A stretch of DNA of 9,583 nt. It comes from Nitrospirota bacterium (GTDB lineage: Bacteria; NPL-UPA2; JAGMAN01). Numbering within the stretch: the stretch's first letter is position 1; the number at the start of each line of letters is the position of its first letter. The translations under genes and the position numbers were made by a program. Below, one piece after another: positions 1 to 6,820 of the stretch. The stretch is taken from contig JAUWHM010000107.1 of NCBI GenBank assembly GCA_030605915.1, forward strand, positions 1-9,583, given 5' to 3'. The notes beneath the pieces were generated by a model that was not told where the DNA came from, made no database searches, and worked only from the letters and a program-made list of their open reading frames with translations.

Positions 1-11
1 TTCCATTCCAT
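1..11 (-). CDS. Start of an unidentified gene, cut by the left window edge
   Basis: Only the first three codons (ATG GAA TGG, Met-Glu-Trp) and two further bases are inside the window, so the product cannot be identified. The start is supported by a strong ribosome binding site, AAAGGAGGAG at 17-26, five bases before the ATG at 9-11, and by a candidate promoter at 35-63. It lies downstream of the broken histidine kinase on the same strand. A response regulator would be a natural partner gene here, but nothing visible supports or excludes that. A second ATG at 4-6 is in another frame and lies too far from the Shine-Dalgarno sequence to be preferred. Confidence 0.5.
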
Positions 12-34
12 TTTAACTCCTCCTTTCTAATTCT

Positions 35-63
35 AATATACCACTACTCTGTGGAAAATACAA
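35..63 (-). promoter_or_regulatory. Candidate sigma70-type promoter for the leftmost gene
   Basis: On the minus strand a -35-like TTGTAT (58-63) is followed by a 17-nt spacer and a -10-like TATATT (35-40, five of six matches to TATAAT). The -35 is weak, with three of six matches. The box pair sits 24 bases before the ATG at 9-11, leaving room for a short leader that contains the Shine-Dalgarno sequence. It would separate the leftmost gene from the long operon upstream. The call is inferred from sequence alone. Confidence 0.4.
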
Positions 64-79
64 GAAAAAAATTATGCAT
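44..79 (-). CDS. Possible 11-codon leader or remnant ORF
   Basis: An ATG at 77-79 is preceded by a textbook Shine-Dalgarno sequence, AGGAGG at 86-91 with a 6-nt gap, but the frame closes after eleven residues (MHNFFLVFSTE) at a TAG at 44-46. A ribosome binding site this good in front of so short a frame suggests either a small leader peptide or the surviving start of a gene whose body was lost. The second reading fits the damage in the kinase gene just upstream. The coding frame overlaps the candidate promoter at 35-63. The peptide has no recognisable motif or run of regulatory codons, and it may not be expressed. Confidence 0.25.
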   Translation of the reverse strand: MHNFFLVFSTE

Positions 80-118
80 GGCTCACCTCCTCAACTTTTT
101 ACAATTCAACGTAAGGCA

Positions 119-448
119 CTATCTTTTTATTGGCAGGTTAATATAGAAGGTAGTGCCTTCCCCTGGCTCAGATTCTACCCAGATTTTTCCTTCATGTTCC
201 TTTATAATCTTCTGGGTTACGGCCAGTCCCAGGCCAGTACCCTTAGCCCCTTTAGTGCTGTAGAAAGGGTTAAATATATTCTTTAGTTCATGGGCCGCTA
301 TGCCACCACCTCTATCCTGAACCTTGATTAGAACTTGGCCTATCTCCGGCTGGTGTCTGGTGGTAACCTTCACTTCTCCTCCACGCCTTTCCATAGCCTC
401 CAGAGAGTTGGAGATAAGATTTAAGAGGCAGCGGTGTATTCCCTGTCG
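119..448 (-). pseudogene. HATPase domain of the histidine kinase, out of frame
   Basis: This is the ATP-binding C-terminal domain of the same kinase, in a different frame from the GAF part. It starts near RQGIHRCLLNLISNSLEAM, which holds the N-box Asn, and continues through DRGGGI (G1 box), NPFYSTKG (F box) and GTGLGLAV (G2 box) to the stop at 119-121. All ATP-binding boxes are present and uninterrupted, so the damage is confined to the lost linker. The frame is open back to a TGA at 458-460. The first ATG (392-394) lies after the N-box, so initiation there would give a non-functional 91-residue piece. The intact boxes suggest the lesion is recent or artefactual. Confidence 0.75.
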
Positions 449-1296
449 GAGATTCTGTCAGCAGAGTTTTTAACCACTTGCCATCCCTTTTTCAAAACAG
501 TTTGGTTCCCTTCCTCAAGAGCTATCTCCACAACGGATACTCCTCCCTTCATCCCGGCAAGGATATTTTTGGCATAATGAGAAAGCCCGGCTATCGCCTG
601 ACCTATTCCGGCCAACCGTTCTGCCTTTAAGTTCTCTTCGTATAATCGCATATTCTCTATAGCCATGGCGGCCTGATTTCCTATAGCTGTTAAAAGTTCC
701 AAATCGTCCTTAGAAAAAGCACCGGTGGAAAGTTCGGTGTCTACATAGATAATACCTAAGATTTTCTCCTTGCCTTTTAAGGGAATACACATGGCTGACC
801 TGATCTGTTGTTGAATCACACTCTCTTTGTCCTTAAATCTGGAATCGGTCAGGGCATCCGAACTCAAGATTGACTTCTCCTCTCTCAAGACCTGATCAAT
901 AATACTCCTACTTACCCTAATTTCTGTTTTATCCTCCTTTCTTCTCCTTCGAGAAGCCTTGGGAATTAGATTGCCCGTCCCCTCATCAATCAATCCAATA
1001 AAGCCTCTATCCGCCTTTATCACTCCAAAGACTAACTCCAATATCTTATCCAACAATTTATCCAGTTCAAAGATTGAATTAATAATGTTGCTCACCTCAT
1101 AGACTGTAGCTAAATTCTGGTGCGTCCTCTTCAGAAGCTCAAAATCAGAGGGACCAAACTCAGGGTAGCCAAACCGTGCCTTGCCAGCCTGGATAGCTAA
1201 ATTTACTCTACTTCTCCCATAATCTTCCTGGGGGAGTATCTTTACTGGGGAGGGGAATCTCCTCAAGACATCTTCTGCCTCCTCCATAAAAAGCAA
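421..1296 (-). CDS. GAF domain plus histidine phospho-acceptor helix (kinase fragment)
   Basis: This open stretch of 291 codons is the middle of the damaged kinase. Residues of about 60-217 form a GAF small-molecule or redox sensor domain, with landmarks ADRGFIGLID (95-104), SAMCIPL (167-173) and LGIIYVD (180-186). A short coiled linker follows, then the H-box LAGIGQAIAGLSHYAKNIL with the acceptor His at residue 240 (bases 577-579). The SHYAKNIL form, with Tyr rather than Glu after the His, recalls GAF kinases that carry SHxIKNIL. After RISD at 281-284 the frame diverges and ends REYTAAS, which is out-of-frame noise. Translation could begin at the TTG (1294-1296) with a weak AGGAAA upstream, or at the ATG at 1285-1287, but the upstream codons are FHA sequence in the same frame. 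No ATPase domain is in frame, so the product could not phosphorylate itself. Confidence 0.7.
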   Translation of the reverse strand: MLFMEEAEDVLRRFPSPVKILPQEDYGRSRVNLAIQAGKARFGYPEFGPSDFELLKRTHQNLATVYEVSNIINSIFELDKLLDKILELVFGVIKADRGFIGLIDEGTGNLIPKASRRRRKEDKTEIRVSRSIIDQVLREEKSILSSDALTDSRFKDKESVIQQQIRSAMCIPLKGKEKILGIIYVDTELSTGAFSKDDLELLTAIGNQAAMAIENMRLYEENLKAERLAGIGQAIAGLSHYAKNILAGMKGGVSVVEIALEEGNQTVLKKGWQVVKNSADRISDREYTAAS

Positions 1297-1446
1297 TATT
1301 GTGTTTCCTATTCTAATCTCATCGCCTGATTTTAGTGTCTTCTCGGTAATGAGAAGTCCATTAACAAAGGTGCCATTGGTGCTATTTAGGTCACTAATCT
1401 GACATTGGTTATCCTTAAAACTCAGCCGGAGATAATGAAAGGAAGC
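1288..1446 (-). pseudogene. C-terminal half of an FHA domain, no start codon
   Basis: The 53 codons between the lipB stop and the TTG at 1294-1296 encode the second half of a forkhead-associated domain. Visible marks are the conserved His in ASFHYLRL, the core SDLNSTNGTFVNG, and the strand pair LKSGDEIRIG. FHA domains bind phosphothreonine peptides. The first strands, including the usual Gly-Arg-Ser loop, are absent. The frame is the same as that of lipB, with only the TAG at 1447-1449 between them, and there is no ATG or GTG inside the piece. It was probably once the N-terminus of the kinase that follows without interruption in the same frame. A fusion to LipB by stop readthrough is conceivable but unsupported. 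Confidence 0.75.
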
Positions 1447-2118
1447 CTAACTCCCTGGCCGCTTCTCCATATTCATAGTAAAGACATCCTCAAAGTGTCG
1501 AACCAGTCCCTCTTTCATCTCTTGAAGACCAATTCCTTCGGTCTTTAACTTAGTTAGTGAGGTTACTCCCTTATCTCTAATTCCACAGGGACTTATCATA
1601 GAAAAATATTTCATATCCGGATTCACATTCAGACAGAAGCCGTGGAAGCTTATCCAGCGACGAACCCCAATGCCGATGGCGGCAATCTTCTCATCCTCGA
1701 CCCATACGCCAGTATATCCAGCCACTCTCTTAGCCTTCACTCCGCAGTCAGCTAACAGCCTGATTAAGACTTCCTCGAGCCTACGAAGCAGGAGATGGAC
1801 ATCACGCCCGTGTCCGGTCAAGTCCAATATGGGGTAGCCGATGAGCTGGCCCGGCCCGTGATAGGTTATGTCCCCACCCCGGTCTACCTCTATGACAGTG
1901 ATACCAAGAGTCTCCAAGTACTCATCTGAAACATGGAGATTCTTCTTGCTTCCCCTTCTACCGATAGTGAAGACAGGAGGATGTTCAGCCAGGATTAAGG
2001 TATCGGGAATCTCCTGACGAAATCTTTTCTCCACCAATTCCTTCTGTAGAGCCCAGGTCTTGCGGCAATCAAGAAATCCAAGGTCAACAACATGACATCT
2101 GCGGTTTATCATTTTCAC
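1447..2118 (-). CDS. lipB: Lipoyl(octanoyl) transferase LipB
   Basis: LipB moves the octanoyl group from acyl carrier protein to the lipoyl domains of 2-oxoacid dehydrogenases or the glycine cleavage H protein, the first step of lipoate synthesis, in the cytoplasm. The 223-residue length is normal. Visible landmarks are HPPVFTIGRRG (46-56), RGGDITYHGPGQLIGYP (80-96, including His87), Lys144 in EDEKIAAIGIGVRR, and the catalytic Cys178 in SPCGI followed by GVTSL. The GTG start (2116-2118) overlaps the argS stop by four bases (GTGA). An ATG two codons further in is an alternative start. The partner gene lipA is not in the window. The TAG stop is followed in frame by the FHA remnant, so the last few residues could derive from the deletion joint, although the fold is complete. 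Confidence 0.95.
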   Translation of the reverse strand: MKMINRRCHVVDLGFLDCRKTWALQKELVEKRFRQEIPDTLILAEHPPVFTIGRRGSKKNLHVSDEYLETLGITVIEVDRGGDITYHGPGQLIGYPILDLTGHGRDVHLLLRRLEEVLIRLLADCGVKAKRVAGYTGVWVEDEKIAAIGIGVRRWISFHGFCLNVNPDMKYFSMISPCGIRDKGVTSLTKLKTEGIGLQEMKEGLVRHFEDVFTMNMEKRPGS

Positions 2119-3788
2119 ATCTTCTCGGGTGCAGAGATACCCAGTAGGCGCAGACCATTCTGTAAAGTTGTCTTGACTGCTTTTACCAGGACCAAACGAG
2201 CTGAACCTAAGTTTCTATCCCCCGGGCCAATCACCCGGAATTTAGTGTAGAAATTGTGAAATGAGCCAGCCAGCTCCTGAAGATAGCCGGTCAATCCCTG
2301 TGGCTCCAAGGCCCGGGCACCGCTCTCTACCACCTCGGGAAACTGAGCCAAAGTCTTGATTGTCTCCAGTTCTTCTTTCTCCTTTAGAAGAGATAAGTCC
2401 ACTGCCTCGGCTTTCTTAACCTCAACCCCTTTTTCAGCGGCAAACTCAAGAATGCTGCAGATTCGGGCATGTGCATACTGGACATAATAGACGGGATTCT
2501 CGGTGGACTGACTTTTGGCTAAATTAAGGTCAAAATTCAAATGGCTATTTGTGGTGCGCATCAAGAAAAAGAAACGGGCCGCATCCCTGCCCACCTCATC
2601 CAGCACCTGGCGCAGGGTAATGAATTCGCCGGCTCTGGTGGACATAGGCAGTTTCTCTTGCCCCCGGTAAAGGCTCACTAACTGTAAGATGATGACCCTG
2701 AGGCTATCCTTCTCATGTCCGAGAGCTTCTACGGCTGCCTTGAGCCGTCCCACATATCCGTGGTGGTCAGGGCCTAAGATATCAATAAGGTATTGGAAAC
2801 CCCTTTCGTATTTATTTTGATGGTAGGCAATGTCAGGAGCAAGATAGGTTGGCTGGCCATCGCTTCTGCGCACTACCCTGTCTTTCTCATCACCGAATTT
2901 AGAGGAGCGAAACCAGAGAGCCCCCTGCTTCTCGTAAATGTGTCCTTCCTTCTTCAATCTTTCCATCGTCTTCTTAACCTGCCCGCTCTCATAGAGGTCT
3001 TTCTCCTTAACCCAACCATCAAATTCTATTGCGAAATCCTTCAAATCCTTCTTTATTGATTCAAAGAGCTTCTCTTCAGCAAAGCGACGGAAAAATCCTA
3101 AGTCCCCCCGGTCCACATCTTCGCATTCCCGGGCTATCTCTTGAGCAATACGAGTTATATAAGTTCCTTTATAACCATCCTCCGGGAAGGTAATTTCCTC
3201 ACCCCGAAGCTCGTGGTAACGAGCCTGGACTGATTTTCCCAAAATGTCCATCTGGTGCCCCACATCATTGTAGTAGTACTCCCGATAGACTTCATAGCCA
3301 ACCATCTGGAGAGTGTTAGCAAGAGCATCTCCCACAGCAGCATGTCTACCATGGGCTACGGTCAGGGGGCCGGTAGGATTGGCACTGACGAACTCAATAA
3401 GCACTTTCTTTCCCTTGCCTAAACTTGAGCGACCATAGTTAGCTCCTTCTTCCTCAATATCCTTCAGTTTTGGATAAAGAGCCTTTGGAGCAAGAAAGAA
3501 ATTGATAAAGCCGGGATCAGCTACTTCTATCTGGCTGATGGTTGAAGGCTGAGGACTAATAGCCTTGATATGTTTGACGATGACCTCAGCTATCTTCCGG
3601 GGAGGGAGGTTCACCTTACTCGCCAGTTGGAGGGCGATGCTGGTTGCTAAATCCCCATGGCGTTTCTCAGACGGAACCTCTAAGCGAAGAGGGGGAAGAT
3701 CACAATGTGCGAGCTCCCCTTTTTCCCTAGCTTTATCTATCCCTTCCCTTATGAGATTAGTTGCTGCCTCCTTGGCTTCCCTGGTCAC
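2115..3788 (-). CDS. argS: Arginyl-tRNA synthetase
   Basis: A cytoplasmic class I aminoacyl-tRNA synthetase that charges tRNA-Arg with arginine at the expense of ATP. At 557 residues it is full length. The N-terminal Add-1 domain (about 1-100) recognises the tRNA elbow and includes EKRHGDLATSIAL. The Rossmann domain has NPTGPLTVAHGRHAAVGDAL (137-156), where TVAH takes the place of HIGH, then the EYYYNDVG segment. The second signature loop is LPMSTRAGEF (380-389), the usual ArgRS replacement for KMSKS. The anticodon-binding domain starts near NPVYYVQYAHAR (431-442), and the protein ends in the typical LRLLGISAPEKM. The start is the GTG at 3786-3788, overlapping the nadD TGA by four bases with little Shine-Dalgarno, so translational coupling is likely. 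The stop overlaps the lipB start in the same way. Confidence 0.97.
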   Translation of the reverse strand: MTREAKEAATNLIREGIDKAREKGELAHCDLPPLRLEVPSEKRHGDLATSIALQLASKVNLPPRKIAEVIVKHIKAISPQPSTISQIEVADPGFINFFLAPKALYPKLKDIEEEGANYGRSSLGKGKKVLIEFVSANPTGPLTVAHGRHAAVGDALANTLQMVGYEVYREYYYNDVGHQMDILGKSVQARYHELRGEEITFPEDGYKGTYITRIAQEIARECEDVDRGDLGFFRRFAEEKLFESIKKDLKDFAIEFDGWVKEKDLYESGQVKKTMERLKKEGHIYEKQGALWFRSSKFGDEKDRVVRRSDGQPTYLAPDIAYHQNKYERGFQYLIDILGPDHHGYVGRLKAAVEALGHEKDSLRVIILQLVSLYRGQEKLPMSTRAGEFITLRQVLDEVGRDAARFFFLMRTTNSHLNFDLNLAKSQSTENPVYYVQYAHARICSILEFAAEKGVEVKKAEAVDLSLLKEKEELETIKTLAQFPEVVESGARALEPQGLTGYLQELAGSFHNFYTKFRVIGPGDRNLGSARLVLVKAVKTTLQNGLRLLGISAPEKM

Positions 3789-4381
3789 CTTATCGTCTCT
3801 GTCCTATATAATCCATGCTCATAAATGTATTCTTCCACCTTCTCCGGCAAAAGATATTTAATGTTTCTTCTTTCCTTTATCCGCTGGCGGATATCGGTGG
3901 AGGAAATGTCTAAGTTAGGTATCTCTATGAGCTGAATCTGCTTGAGAATCGTTCCTTCGATATCTTCCGTATCGAAGCCCGGTCTGGTAGCCACGATGAA
4001 CTGGCAGAGCTTGAGCAACTCTTCTCTATCCTTCCAGGTAAATATCTCCAATATGGCATCAGCTCCAGTAATGAAATAAAGTTCTGTATCTTTCCCGTAG
4101 ATATTAAGGAGTTCCTTAACTGTCTCTACCGAATAAGATTTACCAGACCGCTGCAATTCCAAGTCAGAGACTGAGAAGAAGGGATTAGACTGGGTAGCTA
4201 AGACGGTCATCTGGTAACGGTCGCTGGGAGGAGCGATATCGGGATCGTTCTTGTGTGGGGGAAAGGCAGAGGGAATAAAGATCACCTTCTCCAAATCAAA
4301 CTTCTCTCTGACTTCAGCGGCCACTAACAAATGGCCATAATGAATGGGATTAAAAGTTCCTCCCAATATGCCAATACGCAT
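3785..4381 (-). CDS. nadD: Nicotinate-nucleotide adenylyltransferase
   Basis: NadD converts nicotinate mononucleotide and ATP to deamido-NAD, a shared step of de novo and salvage NAD synthesis. The 198-residue length is typical. The nucleotidyltransferase signature GGTFNPIHYGH (7-17) carries both catalytic histidines (14 and 17). PPHK (41-44) is a phosphate-binding loop, GADAILEIFTW (106-116) is the family core, and ISSTDIR (159-165) is the second ATP-binding motif. In many bacteria rsfS (ybeB) follows nadD, but here argS follows with a 4-nt overlap. The ATG at 4379-4381 matches the family N-terminus (MRIGILGG) exactly, yet no Shine-Dalgarno precedes it. The 28-nt gap from proA is filled by an AT-rich inverted repeat. 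Confidence 0.96.
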   Translation of the reverse strand: MRIGILGGTFNPIHYGHLLVAAEVREKFDLEKVIFIPSAFPPHKNDPDIAPPSDRYQMTVLATQSNPFFSVSDLELQRSGKSYSVETVKELLNIYGKDTELYFITGADAILEIFTWKDREELLKLCQFIVATRPGFDTEDIEGTILKQIQLIEIPNLDISSTDIRQRIKERRNIKYLLPEKVEEYIYEHGLYRTETIR

Positions 4382-4390
4382 AGCGTTAAT

Positions 4391-4408
4391 ATCAAAAAAA
4401 TTTTTGAT
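4391..4408. repeat. AT-rich perfect inverted repeat before nadD
   Basis: The 18 bases atcaaaaa-aa-tttttgat form a perfect inverted repeat with 8-nt arms and a 2-nt centre. It begins 9 bases before the nadD ATG and starts right after the proA stop. The arms are nearly all A/T, so an RNA hairpin would be weak, and there is no GC stem for an intrinsic terminator. It could be a protein-binding operator or simply a flexible unstructured leader replacing a ribosome binding site. No regulator can be named. It occupies the position where a Shine-Dalgarno sequence would normally lie. Confidence 0.4.
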
Positions 4409-4409
4409 T

Positions 4410-5681
4410 TTACTGTCTTATTTGTCCTTCTCCATAAATAATGTATTTATAGATGCACAGCTCCTCCAGGCCCATGGGACCACGAGCATGGATCTTCTCT
4501 GTGCTGATTCCTATCTCCGCCCCCAGGCCAAACTCCCCTCCATCGGTGAAACGGGTGGAAGCATTCACATAGACAGCGGCGGCATCTACTTCGTCCAGAA
4601 ATCTCTTAGCGGCTCGATAATTCTCGGTGATGATTGCCTCTGAGTGATTGGACCCATATTTATGAATGTGCTCTATTGCCTCTTTTAAGCTAGAGACTAC
4701 CTTTACCGAAAGCACTAAATCCAAGTACTCCGTCTTCCAGTCCTTCTCAGTAGCCTCCTTTACTGGCACTATAAGGATAGAGCCTGCAATCTTTCTCACC
4801 TCTGGGCAGCCTATCACCTCCACCCCAGCCTCCTGGAATTTCTTTATCATGGTGGGGAGAAAATCCCTGGCTATAGCCTGGTGAACCAGCAGTGTCTCCA
4901 TAGCATTACAGACCCCCGGTCGCTGGACCTTGGCGTTGAAGGAGACCTTCACAGCCATATCCAGGTCTGCAAACTCGTCTACATAAGTGTGGCATATTCC
5001 CTTGTAATGTTTGATAACCGGAATAGTGGATTCTTCCACCACCGTCTTAATTAAACTCTCTCCCCCCCGGGGAATAATTAGGTCAATGAACTCATTTAGC
5101 TTGAGAAGTTCCCTGACTGCTTCTCGATCGGTGGTCTTAACTATCTGGATAGCCTCTTGCGGAAGTCGGGCTCGGGAAGCTTCCTCCGATAAGACCCGGG
5201 CAATGGCTAAATTGGAATGAATTGCCTCTGAACCGCCTCTCAGGATAATGGCATTTCCTGACTTGAGGGAAAGTCCACTTGAATCAGCAGTAACATTTGG
5301 CCTGGCTTCATAAATAAGGGCAATCACCCCGATGGGCACCCGCCTCTTCCCAATCTCCAGGCCATTAGGCCGGCGCCACATCTTAATGGTCTCGCCCACT
5401 GGGTCTGGAAGAGCGGCTACTCCCTCTAAACCCGAAGCCATATTTTCGATTCGAGATGAATTTAGAAGCAGTCGGTCGACTAATGCCTCGGGTAAGCCCT
5501 TCTCTTTGGCTCCCTTCACATCCCTTTCATTCTCAGTTAGAATGCTTTTTTCGCTTTTCCTCAAGCCCTTGGCCATGGACAGCAGGGCCCGGTTCTTGCT
5601 CTCTGTCGAGGCGCGGGCTAATTCTCTGGCGGCCTGCCTGGCCCCCTGAGCCACAGCCAACATTTCGTCTTTGAGACTCAT
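4410..5681 (-). CDS. proA: Gamma-glutamyl phosphate reductase
   Basis: ProA reduces gamma-glutamyl phosphate with NADPH to glutamate semialdehyde, the second step of proline synthesis. The 423 residues show the full aldehyde-dehydrogenase-like fold. Landmarks are PIGVIALIYEARPNVTADS (116-134), LKSGNAIILRGG (139-150), the catalytic Cys258 in QRPGVCNAMETLLVHQ, and the C-terminal block YVNASTRFTDGGEFGLGAEIG (371-391) followed by TEKIHARGPMGLEEL. The ATG at 5679-5681 overlaps the proB TGA by four bases and has no clear Shine-Dalgarno, so it is probably translated by coupling to proB, its enzyme partner. The labile glutamyl phosphate is thought to be handed over within a ProB-ProA complex. No proC, the third step, is in the window. 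Confidence 0.97.
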   Translation of the reverse strand: MSLKDEMLAVAQGARQAARELARASTESKNRALLSMAKGLRKSEKSILTENERDVKGAKEKGLPEALVDRLLLNSSRIENMASGLEGVAALPDPVGETIKMWRRPNGLEIGKRRVPIGVIALIYEARPNVTADSSGLSLKSGNAIILRGGSEAIHSNLAIARVLSEEASRARLPQEAIQIVKTTDREAVRELLKLNEFIDLIIPRGGESLIKTVVEESTIPVIKHYKGICHTYVDEFADLDMAVKVSFNAKVQRPGVCNAMETLLVHQAIARDFLPTMIKKFQEAGVEVIGCPEVRKIAGSILIVPVKEATEKDWKTEYLDLVLSVKVVSSLKEAIEHIHKYGSNHSEAIITENYRAAKRFLDEVDAAAVYVNASTRFTDGGEFGLGAEIGISTEKIHARGPMGLEELCIYKYIIYGEGQIRQ

Positions 5682-6820
5682 AGTAGAACTAAATTATCCC
5701 GATGGACCACTTCATCATAAGGCTTATAACCAAGAATGGACTGGATATCCTTAGTCTTCACTCCCTTTATCTTATCTACTTCCTCTCCGGAATAATTGCT
5801 CAGCCCTCGGGCAAACTCTAGATCGTCTCCGTCAATAATGCTTACCACATCTCCTCCAGCGAATTTACCTTTCACTCTCACAATACCACTGGGAAGCAGG
5901 CTCTTTCCCTTAAGCTTCAAAGCCTCTTTGGCTCCCTGGTCAATGAATATTCTGCCCTGTCGAGGAAGCGTGAAAGCAATCCAGCGCTTACGGCTGGCTA
6001 TCTTCTCTCCCCTGGGCAGGAACAAAGTTCCGAGCTCTTCTCCATTTAAAATCCTCTGAATTACCCGGGAAGTATTGCCATTGGCGATGACCATTGGCTC
6101 ACCCGAGCCAGTAACGATCTTGGCAGCCTGCAGCTTGGTGTACATCCCTCCGGTAGAGGTAGGCTCCGCCGCTCCCCCAGCTAACTCTTCCATCTTGGAA
6201 TCAACTGCCTCAACTACCGGGATTAGTCTTGCTCCCTTCTTCTTGTGGGGATCAGCGGTATATAATCCATCGATGTCTGAGAGAAGGATAAGTAGATCCG
6301 CCTCAATGAGGTTAGTGACCAAAGCCGATAGGGTGTCGTTATCACCAAATTTGATCTCTTCCACTGCTACCGAATCGTTCTCATTAATGATGGGGATGAC
6401 CTTAAACTTGAGCAGAGTCATCAAGGTATGGTGGGCATTCAGATAGCGTCTTCTGTCACTGAAGTCGTCCTGGGTGAGCAATATCTGAGCAACTAAGTAA
6501 CCTCTCTTCTGAAAGAGCTGTTCATAGAGGTGCATAAGACGACTTTGCCCAACAGCGGCCGCGGCCTGCTTTTGAGGAATGGTCTTTGGTCGGACCCTTA
6601 GTCCCAACTCCCTCATCCCTGCCCCAATGGCCCCAGAGGTTACCAGGATGACTTCTACCTGGGAGTGACGCAAACTCGCTACTTCATCCACCAGCTTCTC
6701 CATTCGCTCGAAATTTAGGCCCGTGGTGGGAGGGCCGATAAGGGCTGTCCCCACCTTTATCACCACGCGCTTGACATCTTTTAATATATCCTTTCTGTCC
6801 ACCGTCTTTAACGAACCCAA
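5678..6820 (-). CDS. proB: Glutamate 5-kinase with C-terminal PUA domain
   Basis: ProB phosphorylates glutamate to gamma-glutamyl phosphate, the committing and usually proline-inhibited step of proline synthesis. At 380 residues it has the two-domain form. The amino-acid kinase domain covers about 14-260, with VIKVGTALIG (20-29), VTSGAIGAG (60-68), IPIINENDSVAVEEIKFGDND (142-162) and STGGMYTKLQAAK (222-234). A PUA domain follows from about 288 to 370 (FIDQGAKEAL, LPSGIVRVKGKFAGGDVVSI). The start is a TTG (6818-6820) with AGGGA about 11 bases upstream, which is weak. A GTG six codons further in is the only nearby alternative, and both leave the kinase domain whole. It lies 34 nt after rpmA, where obgE is often found. 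Confidence 0.96.
   Translation of the reverse strand: MGSLKTVDRKDILKDVKRVVIKVGTALIGPPTTGLNFERMEKLVDEVASLRHSQVEVILVTSGAIGAGMRELGLRVRPKTIPQKQAAAAVGQSRLMHLYEQLFQKRGYLVAQILLTQDDFSDRRRYLNAHHTLMTLLKFKVIPIINENDSVAVEEIKFGDNDTLSALVTNLIEADLLILLSDIDGLYTADPHKKKGARLIPVVEAVDSKMEELAGGAAEPTSTGGMYTKLQAAKIVTGSGEPMVIANGNTSRVIQRILNGEELGTLFLPRGEKIASRKRWIAFTLPRQGRIFIDQGAKEALKLKGKSLLPSGIVRVKGKFAGGDVVSIIDGDDLEFARGLSNYSGEEVDKIKGVKTKDIQSILGYKPYDEVVHRDNLVLL

Larger units (their letters stand above)
119..1446 (-). pseudogene. Broken FHA-GAF-histidine kinase gene
   Basis: Three consecutive pieces read in the order FHA domain, GAF domain plus phospho-acceptor helix, and HATPase domain. Together they describe a soluble sensor histidine kinase. 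Such kinases autophosphorylate on a histidine and pass the phosphate to a response regulator. Two lesions are visible. The FHA domain lacks its N-terminal half and any start codon, and begins directly after the lipB stop. Between the H-box helices and the N-box about 45-50 expected residues are missing, and the frame shifts at about 440-450. The acceptor His to N-box Asn distance is about 58 residues when read across the joint, against roughly 100-110 in ordinary kinases. The TAG at 119-121 is a natural C-terminus. Decay by deletion is the simplest reading. Assembly error remains possible, because each lesion removes a clean block and leaves good coding sequence on both sides. Confidence 0.8.

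Noticed and set aside
41..54. Small interrupted palindrome ccac-tactct-gtgg inside the candidate promoter spacer, considered as an operator.
   Set aside because: The arms are only 4 nt and do not extend.
113..159. 9-nt inverted repeat (aaggcacta at 113-121, tagtgcctt at 151-159) spanning the kinase stop codon, considered as a terminator.
   Set aside because: The loop is 29 nt and no T-run follows on the minus strand. One arm is ordinary coding sequence for the GEGTTF motif, and a 9-nt match at this spacing is expected by chance in a window of this size.
3565..3861. Plus-strand open frame of 98 codons opposite the argS/nadD junction.
   Set aside because: It lies antisense to two certain genes, has no recognisable motif and low-complexity composition, and is a shadow of the coding strand.
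6075..6446. Plus-strand open frame of 123 codons opposite proB.
   Set aside because: It is antisense to conserved proB motifs and its Ser/Ala/Leu-rich composition is what reverse-frame translation gives.
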